DNA from: GCA-2737725 sp965229355
Lineage (GTDB): Bacteria; Pseudomonadota; Alphaproteobacteria; Rhodospirillales; Rhodospirillaceae
Assembly: GCA_965229355.1 (NCBI GenBank)
Contig: OZ245869.1
Span: forward strand, 2,542,001-2,606,000
Direction of reading: 5' to 3'
Length of the DNA: 64,000 nucleotides
Shown: positions 1 through 8,079 of the stretch, piece by piece
Numbering within the stretch: position 1 is the first letter of the stretch
How the letters are laid out: each line of letters opens with the position of its first letter
Notes under the pieces: generated by a model
What the model saw: the letters and a program-made list of their open reading frames with translations, nothing else
The model's database searches: none
Told to the model about the DNA's origin: nothing
Position numbers and translations under genes: made by a program

Positions 1-801
1 ACCGGCAAATTGCACGACCGCTCGGGCGATGTGATTGCGGGTTTGAAAAATCTCGGCGTTACGGCGCTGGTTGTGATCGGTGGTGATGGCAGCATGCGGC
101 TGTTTCATCGGTTGCTGAACGGCAGCGGAATCCCTTGGGTTGGCGTGCCCAAGACCATCGACAACGATGTGCCGGGCACGGAATACGCTGTCGGTTTTTT
201 CACTGCCATTGAAGTCGCGGGCGAGGCGCTCGATCGGTTGTCGTCCACGGCCGCCAGTCATCGCCGCATCATGGTGTTAGAAGTGATGGGGCGTGATTCT
301 GGTTTCATCTCGCTGTTTGCCGGGCTTGCGGGCGGCGCTGATGTGATTCTGATGCCTGAGATCCCGTATGATCTCGATGCGATGGCAACACATATCAAAA
401 AGTTGACCGATAATCGGCCCAGTGCGGTGTTGGTGGTTGCTGCTGAAGGCATTAAACCACCACCTGGAAGCAGCCATACGGACAGCAATGTCGGCGTGGT
501 GATTGCCCGCGAATTGCAGGCGCGCACAGGGTTTGATGCGCGCTGTACGGTTCTGGGGCACCTACAACGGGGTGGTTCACCCGCCATGTTTGATCGGTTG
601 TTGGCGTCCTCTTTTGGCGCGAAAGCGGTTGATCTCTTGGCTGGTAGTCAAACTTCACGTTTAGTTGTTTGGCGCGGCGGTGTCGTGACCGATATTCCTG
701 TAGCAGATGCCGCCACAGGGCCGCGCTTTGTTCCGGTCAACAGCGACGCAGTTCGGACAGCGCGGGCACTGGGTGTTTATATTGGCGAAACGGCTGAGTA
801 G
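1..801 (+). CDS. pfkA: 6-phosphofructokinase, C-terminal part (5' end outside window)
   Basis: This enzyme phosphorylates fructose 6-phosphate in glycolysis. The frame is open from base 1, so the start lies upstream. By comparison with the roughly 320-residue E. coli enzyme, about 75 N-terminal residues are missing. Visible motifs are GGDGS (phosphate-donor loop), PKTIDND (catalytic Asp), MGRDSG and GHLQRGGSP (sugar-phosphate binding). In E. coli numbering the two donor-specificity positions are Gly104 (ATP-like) and Lys124 (normally a pyrophosphate-enzyme residue). The donor therefore cannot be read confidently from sequence. The family assignment is secure. It is followed by the DUF1838 gene after 46 bases. 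Confidence 0.93.
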   Translation, partial: TGKLHDRSGDVIAGLKNLGVTALVVIGGDGSMRLFHRLLNGSGIPWVGVPKTIDNDVPGTEYAVGFFTAIEVAGEALDRLSSTAASHRRIMVLEVMGRDSGFISLFAGLAGGADVILMPEIPYDLDAMATHIKKLTDNRPSAVLVVAAEGIKPPPGSSHTDSNVGVVIARELQARTGFDARCTVLGHLQRGGSPAMFDRLLASSFGAKAVDLLAGSQTSRLVVWRGGVVTDIPVADAATGPRFVPVNSDAVRTARALGVYIGETAE

Positions 802-847
802 ATTTCGCTGGTCAAAAGTTTAGCTTTTTAGGGGAGGTTTCCACCAC

Positions 848-1858
848 ATGACATACGATCCAAAAACAGACCGTCGTACGCTTCTGGGCTCAGGCTTGGG
901 GATGGCGGCGTTTGCTGTGGCGGCTGCGGGCGCACATCCGGCGCAAGCAGGCTACGACGCATCGAAGCGCAAAAAGATTCCGGGCGCCAGCTTGAAGGGC
1001 CCGTACCTGAATCTGATCGATAGCCCGCGTGACAACATGCTGGGTATCGCGCGTATCTCGGGCGACATCGATTGCAAAACCACCACGCACGGCTGGTACG
1101 ATGGCTTGGTGATGGGCACTGCGCCTGGTGGCCCAATCAAAAACATCTGCGGCATGAAGGGCATGAGTTCGTACCGCATGGAAAAGCTGCCCGATGGCGG
1201 CTATCGCCGTCTGCTGCGTGAAGTCGGTTACTACTACGATCTCGAAACCGGTCAGATCCTGGAAGAACTGGTGAACCCGTACACGAACGAGAAAGTGAAG
1301 ATCGTCCCGATCAACAACGATCCGTTCAATGCGACCTTCCGTGAAACTGTTTCGCCGCCGCCAGCCTACGGTGGCTTGAACACTGAAAAGCGCGAGCCGA
1401 AGCCTTTCAAACTGAAATGGCGTCTGCAAAATCCTGATCGCGTGATCATGGAGCGCCATATCCACCTGTACTATAAGAACGCGCTGGACCCGAAAGTCTG
1501 GGTACGTGAAAGCTCAGGTCCGATGGTTCAAGTGTCCGAGTTCTTCAACCACGTCCTTAGCCTGGATGATTTGCAGAACGAAGAACTGACGCATATTCCG
1601 TATTCAGGCACCTGGTCGCGTTCGACCCCGTGGTTGCCTTGGCTGCTGATGGGTCAAGCTGATGGCAACTGCATCTATCAATGCTTCATGGGCGGCGACG
1701 GCAGCTTGAGCGGCATCCCAGAAGACATCGTGAAGTACACCGAAAAGAACTTCCCGAAATATCTGACGGCGCCAGAGAAATTCGAAGAGCCATCACTCAG
1801 CTCGATTGAGTGGTACTCGCGCACGCAGAAGCCAGCTCCGCCGAAGGGTGGCGTCTAA
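848..1858 (+). CDS. Tat-exported DUF1838 family protein
   Basis: A 336-residue exported protein of unknown function. The N-terminus has DRRTLLGSG followed by a hydrophobic Ala-rich segment ending in AHPAQA. This is a twin-arginine signal, so the protein is probably folded in the cytoplasm, perhaps around a cofactor, before export. The body (DNMLGIARISGDID, TTTHGWYDGLVMG) resembles the DUF1838 family, which I recall only as uncharacterised and often found near catabolic genes. The start is supported by an AGGGGAGG ribosome-binding site at 830-837. A strong hairpin terminator follows at 1887. No catalytic motif is recognised. Confidence 0.75.
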   Translation: MTYDPKTDRRTLLGSGLGMAAFAVAAAGAHPAQAGYDASKRKKIPGASLKGPYLNLIDSPRDNMLGIARISGDIDCKTTTHGWYDGLVMGTAPGGPIKNICGMKGMSSYRMEKLPDGGYRRLLREVGYYYDLETGQILEELVNPYTNEKVKIVPINNDPFNATFRETVSPPPAYGGLNTEKREPKPFKLKWRLQNPDRVIMERHIHLYYKNALDPKVWVRESSGPMVQVSEFFNHVLSLDDLQNEELTHIPYSGTWSRSTPWLPWLLMGQADGNCIYQCFMGGDGSLSGIPEDIVKYTEKNFPKYLTAPEKFEEPSLSSIEWYSRTQKPAPPKGGV

Positions 1859-1886
1859 AACTTCTGATAAAACTTGTGCTAAGATG

Positions 1887-1921
1887 CAGGGCGCCTCGAA
1901 AGAGGTGCCCTGTTTGCTTTT
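1887..1921 (+). terminator. Rho-independent terminator after the DUF1838 gene
   Basis: An 11-bp stem (1887-1897 with 1902-1912, one G-U pair) closed by a GAAA loop is followed by TTTGCTTTT. It lies 28 bases after the DUF1838 stop and just before crcB, so crcB needs its own promoter or read-through. Confidence 0.8.
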
Positions 1922-1933
1922 GGGGGTTTTGAA

Positions 1934-2311
1934 ATGGCGTATCTGTGGGTGGCTTTGGGTGGTGGGATGGGAAGTGTTGCCCGTTACGGCGTGGGGCAGT
2001 GGGCCAACACCGCCCTGGGTGATGCATTCCCGTGGGGCACACTGATCGTCAATATCATCGGGTCGTTTGTCATTGGCGCGGTCACGGCGCTGGCTGCGAA
2101 CGATATGCCCTCAGTTTCTGAGAATATGCGAGTATTCATCGCCGTTGGCATCTGTGGTGGCTTCACCACGTTCTCGGCGTTTAGTCTGCAAACCATGGCG
2201 CTGATTCAAATTGGGGCTTGGCCTCAGGCGCTATTGAATATCGTAGGCTCTGTTGTGGTGTGCCTGATTGCCGTCTGGTTGGGCGTGCTGGCGGCCACGG
2301 CCCTGCGATAA
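1934..2311 (+). CDS. crcB: Fluoride exporter CrcB/Fluc
   Basis: A 125-residue membrane channel that exports fluoride as a dual-topology dimer. Four hydrophobic segments are visible, at about residues 1-22, 36-58, 66-88 and 98-122. Family motifs are GGGMGSVARY near the N-terminus, WGTLIVNIIGSF in segment 2 and GGFTTFSAFS in segment 3, where the Phe and Ser/Thr residues line the fluoride path. The length is normal for the family. No fluoride-riboswitch signature was recognised in the short upstream gap, which is filled by the preceding terminator. Confidence 0.95.
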   Translation: MAYLWVALGGGMGSVARYGVGQWANTALGDAFPWGTLIVNIIGSFVIGAVTALAANDMPSVSENMRVFIAVGICGGFTTFSAFSLQTMALIQIGAWPQALLNIVGSVVVCLIAVWLGVLAATALR

Positions 2312-2482
2312 AGAATTGGGCCGCTAAGGCTTATAATGATCTAAAAAGCGCGCATTACTTTCTGGGGCGCTACAAGAAGACATCATATTTCTATGACATT
2401 TATGGTAAGACTCGCTCATCCGGATTTGAGCCGGACGCGTATATAATCAGAACCATATGCACTCTGTGGGGAGTGAGAGAAA

Positions 2483-3631
2483 ATGCTGATCAACAACTGG
2501 TACGTGGCTGCGCGTTCGAATGAAATCGGCCCCACGCCGTTCAAGTCCCGCATGTTGGGTTTGGACTTTGTTTTGTTCCGTGACGCTGATGGCAAAGTTC
2601 ACTGCATGAGCGATATGTGCGTTCATCGTGGTGGCGCGTTACATCGTGGCCAAATCAACAATGGTCACATTGCGTGCCCTTATCATGGCTGGGAATTTAA
2701 TACCGGCGGGGCGTGCACTAAAATCCCAGCACTCGGCGATGATGTCTCGATCCCCAAACGCGCGCGGATTGATTCGTACCCTGTTGAAGAGCGCATGGGC
2801 CTGGTCTGGACCTTCTTGGGCGACGCCGAGGAAAAAGACCGCCCCGAAATTCCCATGTGGTACGAGCCGTTTTTGAATGCGCCGGATCAATGGCGCATCA
2901 TCAGCTACGACTACACTTACACCGATGTGAACTGGGTGCGTCTGGGCGAGAACTCGACCGACACAGCACATCCGTCCTTCGTTCATAAAGCTTTTGGGAA
3001 TCGTTTGAGCCCGAAGGCTGTGATCGTGCCTATTCAGGACACACCTTATGGGGCCCGTACCGTGCGTGAGCGCGCGGCTCCCCCTATTGCGAACAAAACC
3101 GGCGCCATTGCAAAAATCCTGCCGACCGACCGCAAGACTACGCGCGTAACTTTGGAATTCTCGATGGTGGGGCTTACTGAGATGCTCTACCAGGAAATGA
3201 CCACCGAAATTACCCAAGTGCTGTTCTCGGCCCGCACGCCGATTGATGAATACAACACCAAAAGCTACGGCTATCAGGCGCGCAATTTCCTGATGGAACC
3301 CGAGCATGATGCCGAGCGCTTGAAGGGTTTGCTGCAAGCTGCCGATGAAGACCACAACATCGTGCGTTACGTGAAACCGAAGCTGACACCAAAATCCACC
3401 ACTGAAGAATTCCTGATCGAATCTGATGGGATGGAACTGACCTATCGCCGCAAGGTGCAAGAATACGCGCGCAAATTTGGTGCGATTGATCGCGACGCAT
3501 TTGAGCGCGCTGCCCCCAGCCAGATCATGGTTATTCCGTCGCCGTTACGCAAAGCCGATCCGAAAGGCTGGGTCCACAAGACGGTTCCGCTGCAAGATGG
3601 CACCTCGTCAGAGATCATGGCGGCAGAATAA
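2483..3631 (+). CDS. Rieske non-heme iron oxygenase, vanillate O-demethylase type
   Basis: A 382-residue oxygenase component. The Rieske [2Fe-2S] cluster ligands are C46, H48, C65 and H68 in MCVHRG and CPYHGW. The C-terminal catalytic domain has ENSTDTAHPSFVH at about residues 150-165, which fits the Asp/His/His ligands of the mononuclear iron and resembles VanA-type demethylases. Such enzymes hydroxylate or demethylate aromatic or steroid-like substrates with electrons from a separate reductase. No reductase gene is seen nearby, so the partner must be encoded elsewhere. A GGGAGTGAGAG ribosome-binding region precedes the start. The substrate is unknown. Confidence 0.88.
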   Translation: MLINNWYVAARSNEIGPTPFKSRMLGLDFVLFRDADGKVHCMSDMCVHRGGALHRGQINNGHIACPYHGWEFNTGGACTKIPALGDDVSIPKRARIDSYPVEERMGLVWTFLGDAEEKDRPEIPMWYEPFLNAPDQWRIISYDYTYTDVNWVRLGENSTDTAHPSFVHKAFGNRLSPKAVIVPIQDTPYGARTVRERAAPPIANKTGAIAKILPTDRKTTRVTLEFSMVGLTEMLYQEMTTEITQVLFSARTPIDEYNTKSYGYQARNFLMEPEHDAERLKGLLQAADEDHNIVRYVKPKLTPKSTTEEFLIESDGMELTYRRKVQEYARKFGAIDRDAFERAAPSQIMVIPSPLRKADPKGWVHKTVPLQDGTSSEIMAAE

Positions 3632-3641
3632 ACTCGGGCGT

Positions 3642-4166
3642 ATGAAAATACGCATCTCGATTTTAATCTCCGCCGTTCTGTTCTGTGCGCCTGCTTATGC
3701 AGGCGTCGGCAGTGCCGTACCATCCGTTAAAGCTGAAACGCTGAATAAGACGAAGCTTGAAGTTCCGTTGGGCTTCACCGCTGCGCGCAACGTACTTATG
3801 TTCAGCTTTGGCCGCGACATGCAAAAGCCGGTTGATGACTGGGATGCTGCGTTAGCGCCTGATCGTGATGGCACGAACGTACAAGTCTACAACATGCCGT
3901 TGATTCCCAATCCGGGTGCGATTGTGCGCAGCTTCATCTCGGGTGGTATGCGCGACATCTACAAAGACAAAGATGTGCGGGATCGCGTTGTCGTATTGTA
4001 CGTGGAAGAGAAAACCTATTTTCCGGCCCTAGGCGTTACCGACAAAACCGCACCGCTGATTGTGGTGACGGATAAATCTGGTGTTGAAGTTGGTCGCGTT
4101 CAGTCTGTTTTGAATGACGCGGCCTTGGCCGAGCTGCGGTCTTTGCTTCAGAAGAAAGCCGACTGA
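3642..4166 (+). CDS. Exported protein of unknown function, possibly thioredoxin-fold
   Basis: A 174-residue protein with a clear Sec signal peptide, cleaved at about AYA|G (residues 20-21). The start at 3642 is chosen because it puts the signal peptide at the N-terminus, although a longer open frame exists upstream. The mature part (VQVYNMPLIPNPGAIVRSF; RVVVLYVEE; APLIVVTDKSGVEVGRV) has the strand pattern of a thioredoxin-like or ATP10-like fold, but no CxxC motif is present. It begins only 10 bases after the Rieske oxygenase stop and is probably co-transcribed with it. The function is unknown. Confidence 0.7.
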   Translation: MKIRISILISAVLFCAPAYAGVGSAVPSVKAETLNKTKLEVPLGFTAARNVLMFSFGRDMQKPVDDWDAALAPDRDGTNVQVYNMPLIPNPGAIVRSFISGGMRDIYKDKDVRDRVVVLYVEEKTYFPALGVTDKTAPLIVVTDKSGVEVGRVQSVLNDAALAELRSLLQKKAD

Positions 4167-4225
4167 CACCGCTGATCTTCTAGTACTCTTTTCAATGTGA
4201 GGCGGGGCCGCGCTGGACCGCCGAT

Positions 4226-5464
4226 TTGAAAGTGCGGTCGGCCATGTTCGCTTTGTTCTCAATTGTCTTCGTGGGGTTGCTGGGTGTGACGCTGGTCATC
4301 CCGCTGTTCCCATTTTTTGCCTACCGCGTGAACGCAGGCCCCGACACGATCACCGCCATCATGGCTGTGTATGCGGCGGGTCAGTTCATCGCGGCTCCGT
4401 TTTGGGGCAAGGTCAGCGATAGCATTGGCCGCAAGCCGGTGTTTCTCATCAGCACCATCGGCGGCGTGATCTCTTATGTGATGCTGGGCTTTGCTGACTC
4501 CATTGAAATGCTGCTGCTGACGCGTGCGTTCGGTGGGCTGATGGCGGGCAACGTGGCTGTTGCGTTTGCGAGTATGTCCGACCTCACCACCAACGAAAAT
4601 CGCGCCAAGGGTATGGGGCTGATTGGCGGCGCGTTTAACTTGGGCTTCATCGCAGGACCCGCCATGGGCGGCATACTGGCTGGCAACGATGCCGCCACGG
4701 CCGACCTGCCGATGATTGCGATGGTGGCGGGTGGCTTAAGTGCTGTGGCGTTCTTTGCCACGCTGTTCTTCTTGCCGGAAACCTTTCCGCCCGAGCGCCG
4801 CAAACAAAAAGTCGAAGCTGCGTTAGCCGCGGCTGCCAATCCTGATGCGCCGCGCGGCGGCTTTAAAGGGATCTGGGTGAAGCCCGCTTTGGCGATGCTA
4901 ATCATCCTGGGCTTTGTGTATGTGGCGGCAGGCTCGATGCTCGACACCACCTTCGCGCTTTATGCGAATGTTGTGCTGGGGTACGGCCCGCGCGATATCG
5001 GCTTCCTGTTCTCGTACCTGGGCGTGATTGGCGGCATCGTGCAAATCGCCACCATTGGTCCGCTGGTGAAGCGCATGGGCGATGCCAACATCGTCAAAAT
5101 GGGCGTCGGTATTTACGCGGTCGGGCTCTCTATCTTGGTGTTTAGTGAATGGTTGCCGCTGATCATCGTTGCCATGACCTGCGTGGCGGTGGGCAACAGC
5201 TTGTTCCTGCCGGGTGCGAACAGCTTGGTCTCGCGGCTGGCTGCTAATCACGAGCGCGGCATGGTCTTGGGTGTTTATCAAGCTGCCAATAGCTTGGGCC
5301 GCGTCATCACGCCGCTGTTCTCAGGGCTGGTGTTTGCCAAGGTCGGCACGCACGCACCCTTCATGGTGGGCTTGGTGCTGCTGATTCCCGCCGTCGTCTT
5401 GATCTTTAATATAGCTAAGCGCGCGCCGCATGTTCCGGCGACACCTCAACCGCAAGCAGTCTAG
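4226..5464 (+). CDS. MFS transporter, TetA-like drug:H+ antiporter type
   Basis: A 412-residue inner-membrane protein with about 12 hydrophobic segments and a hydrophilic central loop at about residues 185-210. The MFS motif A is visible after segment 2 as WGKVSDSIGRKP. The TetA/multidrug-like second half has many Gly-rich helices. The translation start may be TTG at 4226 or ATG at 4244 (six codons later). A bidirectional terminator follows at 5488. The substrate cannot be inferred. It is the last gene of the forward run from the phosphofructokinase. Confidence 0.85.
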   Translation: MKVRSAMFALFSIVFVGLLGVTLVIPLFPFFAYRVNAGPDTITAIMAVYAAGQFIAAPFWGKVSDSIGRKPVFLISTIGGVISYVMLGFADSIEMLLLTRAFGGLMAGNVAVAFASMSDLTTNENRAKGMGLIGGAFNLGFIAGPAMGGILAGNDAATADLPMIAMVAGGLSAVAFFATLFFLPETFPPERRKQKVEAALAAAANPDAPRGGFKGIWVKPALAMLIILGFVYVAAGSMLDTTFALYANVVLGYGPRDIGFLFSYLGVIGGIVQIATIGPLVKRMGDANIVKMGVGIYAVGLSILVFSEWLPLIIVAMTCVAVGNSLFLPGANSLVSRLAANHERGMVLGVYQAANSLGRVITPLFSGLVFAKVGTHAPFMVGLVLLIPAVVLIFNIAKRAPHVPATPQPQAV

Positions 5465-5487
5465 CCCAGCGTTCTGATTTCGAATCG

Positions 5488-5520
5488 AAAAGGGCGCTGT
5501 CTGTGACAGCGCCCTTTTTT
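5488..5520. terminator. Bidirectional Rho-independent terminator
   Basis: A perfect 10-bp stem, GGGCGCTGTC (5492-5501) with GACAGCGCCC (5505-5514), has a TGT loop. It is flanked by AAAA on the left and TTTTTT on the right. It lies between the convergent MFS and MAPEG genes and can end transcription in both directions. Confidence 0.88.
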
Positions 5521-5556
5521 GCGTTTGTGACAAAACGAATCGACGCAAGCTGACTC

Positions 5557-5952
5557 TCAGAACAGCTGCATCACCGCGCCGACGCTGCCGCCGATCAGCA
5601 ATATTGCCGATGGCAGGAAGGTCAGGCCGAAGCCTGCGGCGCGCTTCTCGGGCGCCTTGTAATAACCCAGCGCGTAGAGCACGCGCCCAATCGGCCAGAC
5701 GATCCCAATCACCGCCGCGCTGACATCGCCCCACGCAAAAGCGAACACCCACAGCGCTGGCAGGAACAGCACCAACTGCTCCATCGTGTTCTGTTGAACG
5801 CGGAAAACACGCAAGAATTCGGGCGGTCCATCGATGGCTGGCGCCTTCACGCCGTACTTCGCGCGCGCGCCGCCGACCTTCAAAATGACCCAGATATAAA
5901 CAAACAGTGCCAGCGCTGTGACGAGCGCTGTGTATGCAAATTGCTCAAGCAT
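5557..5952 (-). CDS. MAPEG family membrane protein
   Basis: A 131-residue membrane protein of the MAPEG family (membrane-associated eicosanoid and glutathione metabolism). It has four hydrophobic segments and the family segment NTMEQLVLFLPALW, with the Asn/Glu that contact glutathione in characterised members. A longer open frame reaches 6117. The start at 5952 is preferred because MLEQF begins the first membrane helix and is preceded by a GGGAGAAGAG ribosome-binding site. Bacterial members may act as glutathione transferases or peroxidases. The specific role here is unknown. Confidence 0.85.
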   Translation of the reverse strand: MLEQFAYTALVTALALFVYIWVILKVGGARAKYGVKAPAIDGPPEFLRVFRVQQNTMEQLVLFLPALWVFAFAWGDVSAAVIGIVWPIGRVLYALGYYKAPEKRAAGFGLTFLPSAILLIGGSVGAVMQLF

Positions 5953-6155
5953 TTTCTCTTCTCCCTCGGTGCACCGGCGTCCCTCCGGCACCTCACCATC
6001 GACGCAACACTGCAACGGAGTCAAAAAAAATCCGTGGTCAGGACATTTTTCCTTGCAATCCCGTCCAATGAGAGTAAATGCGTTTTCAAGACGTACACGC
6101 ACGTGCCTAAAGCACACCGCCGTTAAGCAACGACGTAAGCGTCCTTTCGTTAGTT

Positions 6156-6182
6156 GGACTCTGGGTTCTGGGACTCTGGGTT
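6156..6182 (+). repeat. 12-bp direct repeat GGACTCTGGGTT
   Basis: Two identical 12-base copies lie at 6156-6167 and 6171-6182, separated by TCT, just upstream of the structured leader. The 15-base period is not a full helical turn. It could be a regulator site or a chance slippage product. Confidence 0.6.
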
Positions 6183-6189
6183 GTCTGAT

Positions 6190-6471
6190 TGATCAAAGGA
6201 GGCCGTGCATGCCTTTCCCGAGATTGAAATACCACCGTCAGCCTGTCTGCGGCCTTGTGGCCGCGGTAGCTGATTTTCGTTCCCTGGTTCGGGGCCGCCG
6301 AGAAGCGGTAGCTGCGAGCCGGTTTGAAGTCCTTCGGGACTGAACGGAACCTCCAACGAACGACTGTCGTTAAGCCTGCCTGAAAACAAAAAGCGAAAAA
6401 CAGGCACCTGAGAAACAACAGACCGCGACACAGAAAAAGTTGCGGCGGAGAGAGGCGGAACAAGGAAAGAG
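6190..6471 (+). ncRNA. Candidate speF-type structured leader RNA of the ornithine decarboxylase gene
   Basis: The 519-base gap before the decarboxylase has its last roughly 280 bases dense in potential RNA structure. One hairpin is 6247-6254 with 6259-6266 (8 bp, TTGT loop). A second is 6328-6332 with 6337-6341, closed by a TTCG tetraloop. GCCTG at 6374-6378 can pair with CAGGC at 6401-6405. The known alphaproteobacterial cis-element speF (Rfam RF00518) sits in exactly this position before ornithine decarboxylase genes. The match is by position and character; I could not align it to the consensus. It would regulate decarboxylase expression. Confidence 0.5.
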
Positions 6472-7902
6472 ATGGACACACACCGATCGCTGCCTGGCAG
6501 CTCATTGAACCAAGCCATTTCCACCCCGGAACATCTGTTTCGGTCAGTTGATGACGTCGCCAAGCGCTTAAAGCCTGAAGCGCCGGTTCAGTGCGTGTTC
6601 CCCCAGTCTGTCCGTAATCAGGCTGAAAAATTCATCAACTTGTTCCCAGGCAAAGTCCTGTACGCCGTGAAGTGCAATCCCGGCCCGGACATGCTGCGCC
6701 ATATGTATGCCGCTGGCATCCGTCACTTCGACGTGGCCTCGTTGGAAGAAGCGCGCTTGGTGCGCAGCCTCTTCAAAGATGCCAAGTTGCACTACATGCA
6801 CCCAGTCAAGTCGCGCGAATCGATCCGCCGCGCGTACCGCATGGGCATCCGCGACTTCTCGCTCGATTCTGCTGCCGAGCTGATGAAGCTGATGGAAGAA
6901 ACCAAATCGGCCCGTGATCTGCGCCTGTTCATCCGCGTGGCTGTGGCGGGCAATGCAGCCGCCTACGACCTGTCTGGCAAATTCGGGGCGGCCCCCTCCA
7001 CGGCGGCCGACTTGCTCCGTCACGCCCGTAAAGTGGCGTCTAAGGTGGGCCTGTGCTTCCACGTCGGTTCACAGTGCATGGACCCTGCCGCTTACACGTC
7101 GGCGATCGGTCGTGCCTGGGACATTGTTACAAAAGCCAAGGTGAAGCTGGACATCCTGGACGTTGGTGGCGGTTTCCCCGCGACCTATCCGGGCATGGTG
7201 CCGCCGCCGCTGGAAAAGTTCATGGACGCCATCAAAGCCGCTGCTCAGCCGTTCGTTGAGCAGGGGGCCGAGCTGTGGTGCGAACCGGGCCGTGCCATGG
7301 TGGCCGCTGCGGGCTCGATGCTGGTGCGCGTGACCTTGCGCAAAGGCCGCCGCCTGTACCTGAACGATGGCACCTACGGCAGCTTGTTCGACGCTGGCGC
7401 TTTGGGCTGGAAATTCCCGGTGCGCTTGGTGCGCCCGCAGAAGTCTGGCCGTGGCAACACGCACAAAGACGCCGGTGGTAAGACGCCGTCCGAGAAGCTG
7501 GTGCCGTTCATGTTCTACGGCCCGACCTGCGACAACTTAGACAAGATGAAGGGCCCCTTCCTCTTGCCGGAAGACACGCAGGAAGGCGACTGGATCGAAA
7601 TCAGCATGCTGGGCGCTTATGGTGCCACAATGCAGACGCGCTTTAACGGGTTTCATTCGGAAACCGTGGCAACCGTGTGGCCGGAAGCGGCCCCGTTTAC
7701 CTTCGAGCGCAAGAAAGCTGCTGTGTCGGCCCCCTCTGCCGCTGTGGCCCAGGCCGTGTCGGTGATGCGCCGGGCGGGCAAGGCCAAAGAGCAGGTTCAG
7801 CAAGCTGTGCAGCTGGGCATTCCGGCCCCGCAGCCGGAGCCTGAGTCACCCAATCTTAACGCCGCAGGGGATGGCTCTACGCCACCACTGTCGGCTAAAT
7901 AG
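6472..7902 (+). CDS. Ornithine (or lysine/ornithine) decarboxylase, alanine-racemase fold
   Basis: This PLP enzyme decarboxylates ornithine to putrescine. It belongs to the eukaryotic-type (fold III) family. K67 in YAVKCNP is the expected PLP lysine. HVGSQC, GGGFP, EPGR and the substrate-site GPTCDNLD (catalytic Cys) are all present. At 476 residues it is about 65-90 residues longer than usual bacterial members (about 380-410). The excess is an Ala/Pro-rich C-terminal tail after about residue 410. An AAGGAAAGAG site precedes the ATG. The long leader and the downstream deoxyhypusine-synthase-like gene point to a polyamine pathway (inference). Confidence 0.92.
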   Translation: MDTHRSLPGSSLNQAISTPEHLFRSVDDVAKRLKPEAPVQCVFPQSVRNQAEKFINLFPGKVLYAVKCNPGPDMLRHMYAAGIRHFDVASLEEARLVRSLFKDAKLHYMHPVKSRESIRRAYRMGIRDFSLDSAAELMKLMEETKSARDLRLFIRVAVAGNAAAYDLSGKFGAAPSTAADLLRHARKVASKVGLCFHVGSQCMDPAAYTSAIGRAWDIVTKAKVKLDILDVGGGFPATYPGMVPPPLEKFMDAIKAAAQPFVEQGAELWCEPGRAMVAAAGSMLVRVTLRKGRRLYLNDGTYGSLFDAGALGWKFPVRLVRPQKSGRGNTHKDAGGKTPSEKLVPFMFYGPTCDNLDKMKGPFLLPEDTQEGDWIEISMLGAYGATMQTRFNGFHSETVATVWPEAAPFTFERKKAAVSAPSAAVAQAVSVMRRAGKAKEQVQQAVQLGIPAPQPEPESPNLNAAGDGSTPPLSAK

Positions 7903-7927
7903 CCCCGTATTAAAGGTGTTACGTGCG

Positions 7928-7955
7928 GCAGGTGTCCGGACATCCGGGCACCTGC
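7928..7955 (+). other. Hairpin in the gap between the two polyamine genes
   Basis: An 11-bp stem (GCAGGTGTCCG at 7928-7938 with CGGGCACCTGC at 7945-7955, one T-G pair) closes a six-base loop. No T tract follows, so it is more likely an mRNA-stability or processing element than an intrinsic terminator. Confidence 0.5.
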
Positions 7956-8079
7956 TGATGCGCGCTTGGCCAGATCAACCTTGACTCTGGCAGACGCTCG
8001 GACATTTCTACGCTCACGTTTTTGCCCACTTTAGATTTCTCGACTTAGACTTCTGCCATTTCGAAAGGATCAACTTCCC

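Noticed and set aside
1859..1933. Fluoride riboswitch before crcB
   Set aside because: The gap is short and occupied by a terminator hairpin; no fluoride-aptamer signature was seen.
2218..2523. 101-residue frame between crcB and the Rieske gene
   Set aside because: It overlaps the end of crcB and the start of the oxygenase in another frame and has no recognisable protein features.
5953..6117. N-terminal extension of the MAPEG gene
   Set aside because: Residues before MLEQF are Cys/Arg-rich and unlike the family, and a good ribosome-binding site sits at the internal start.
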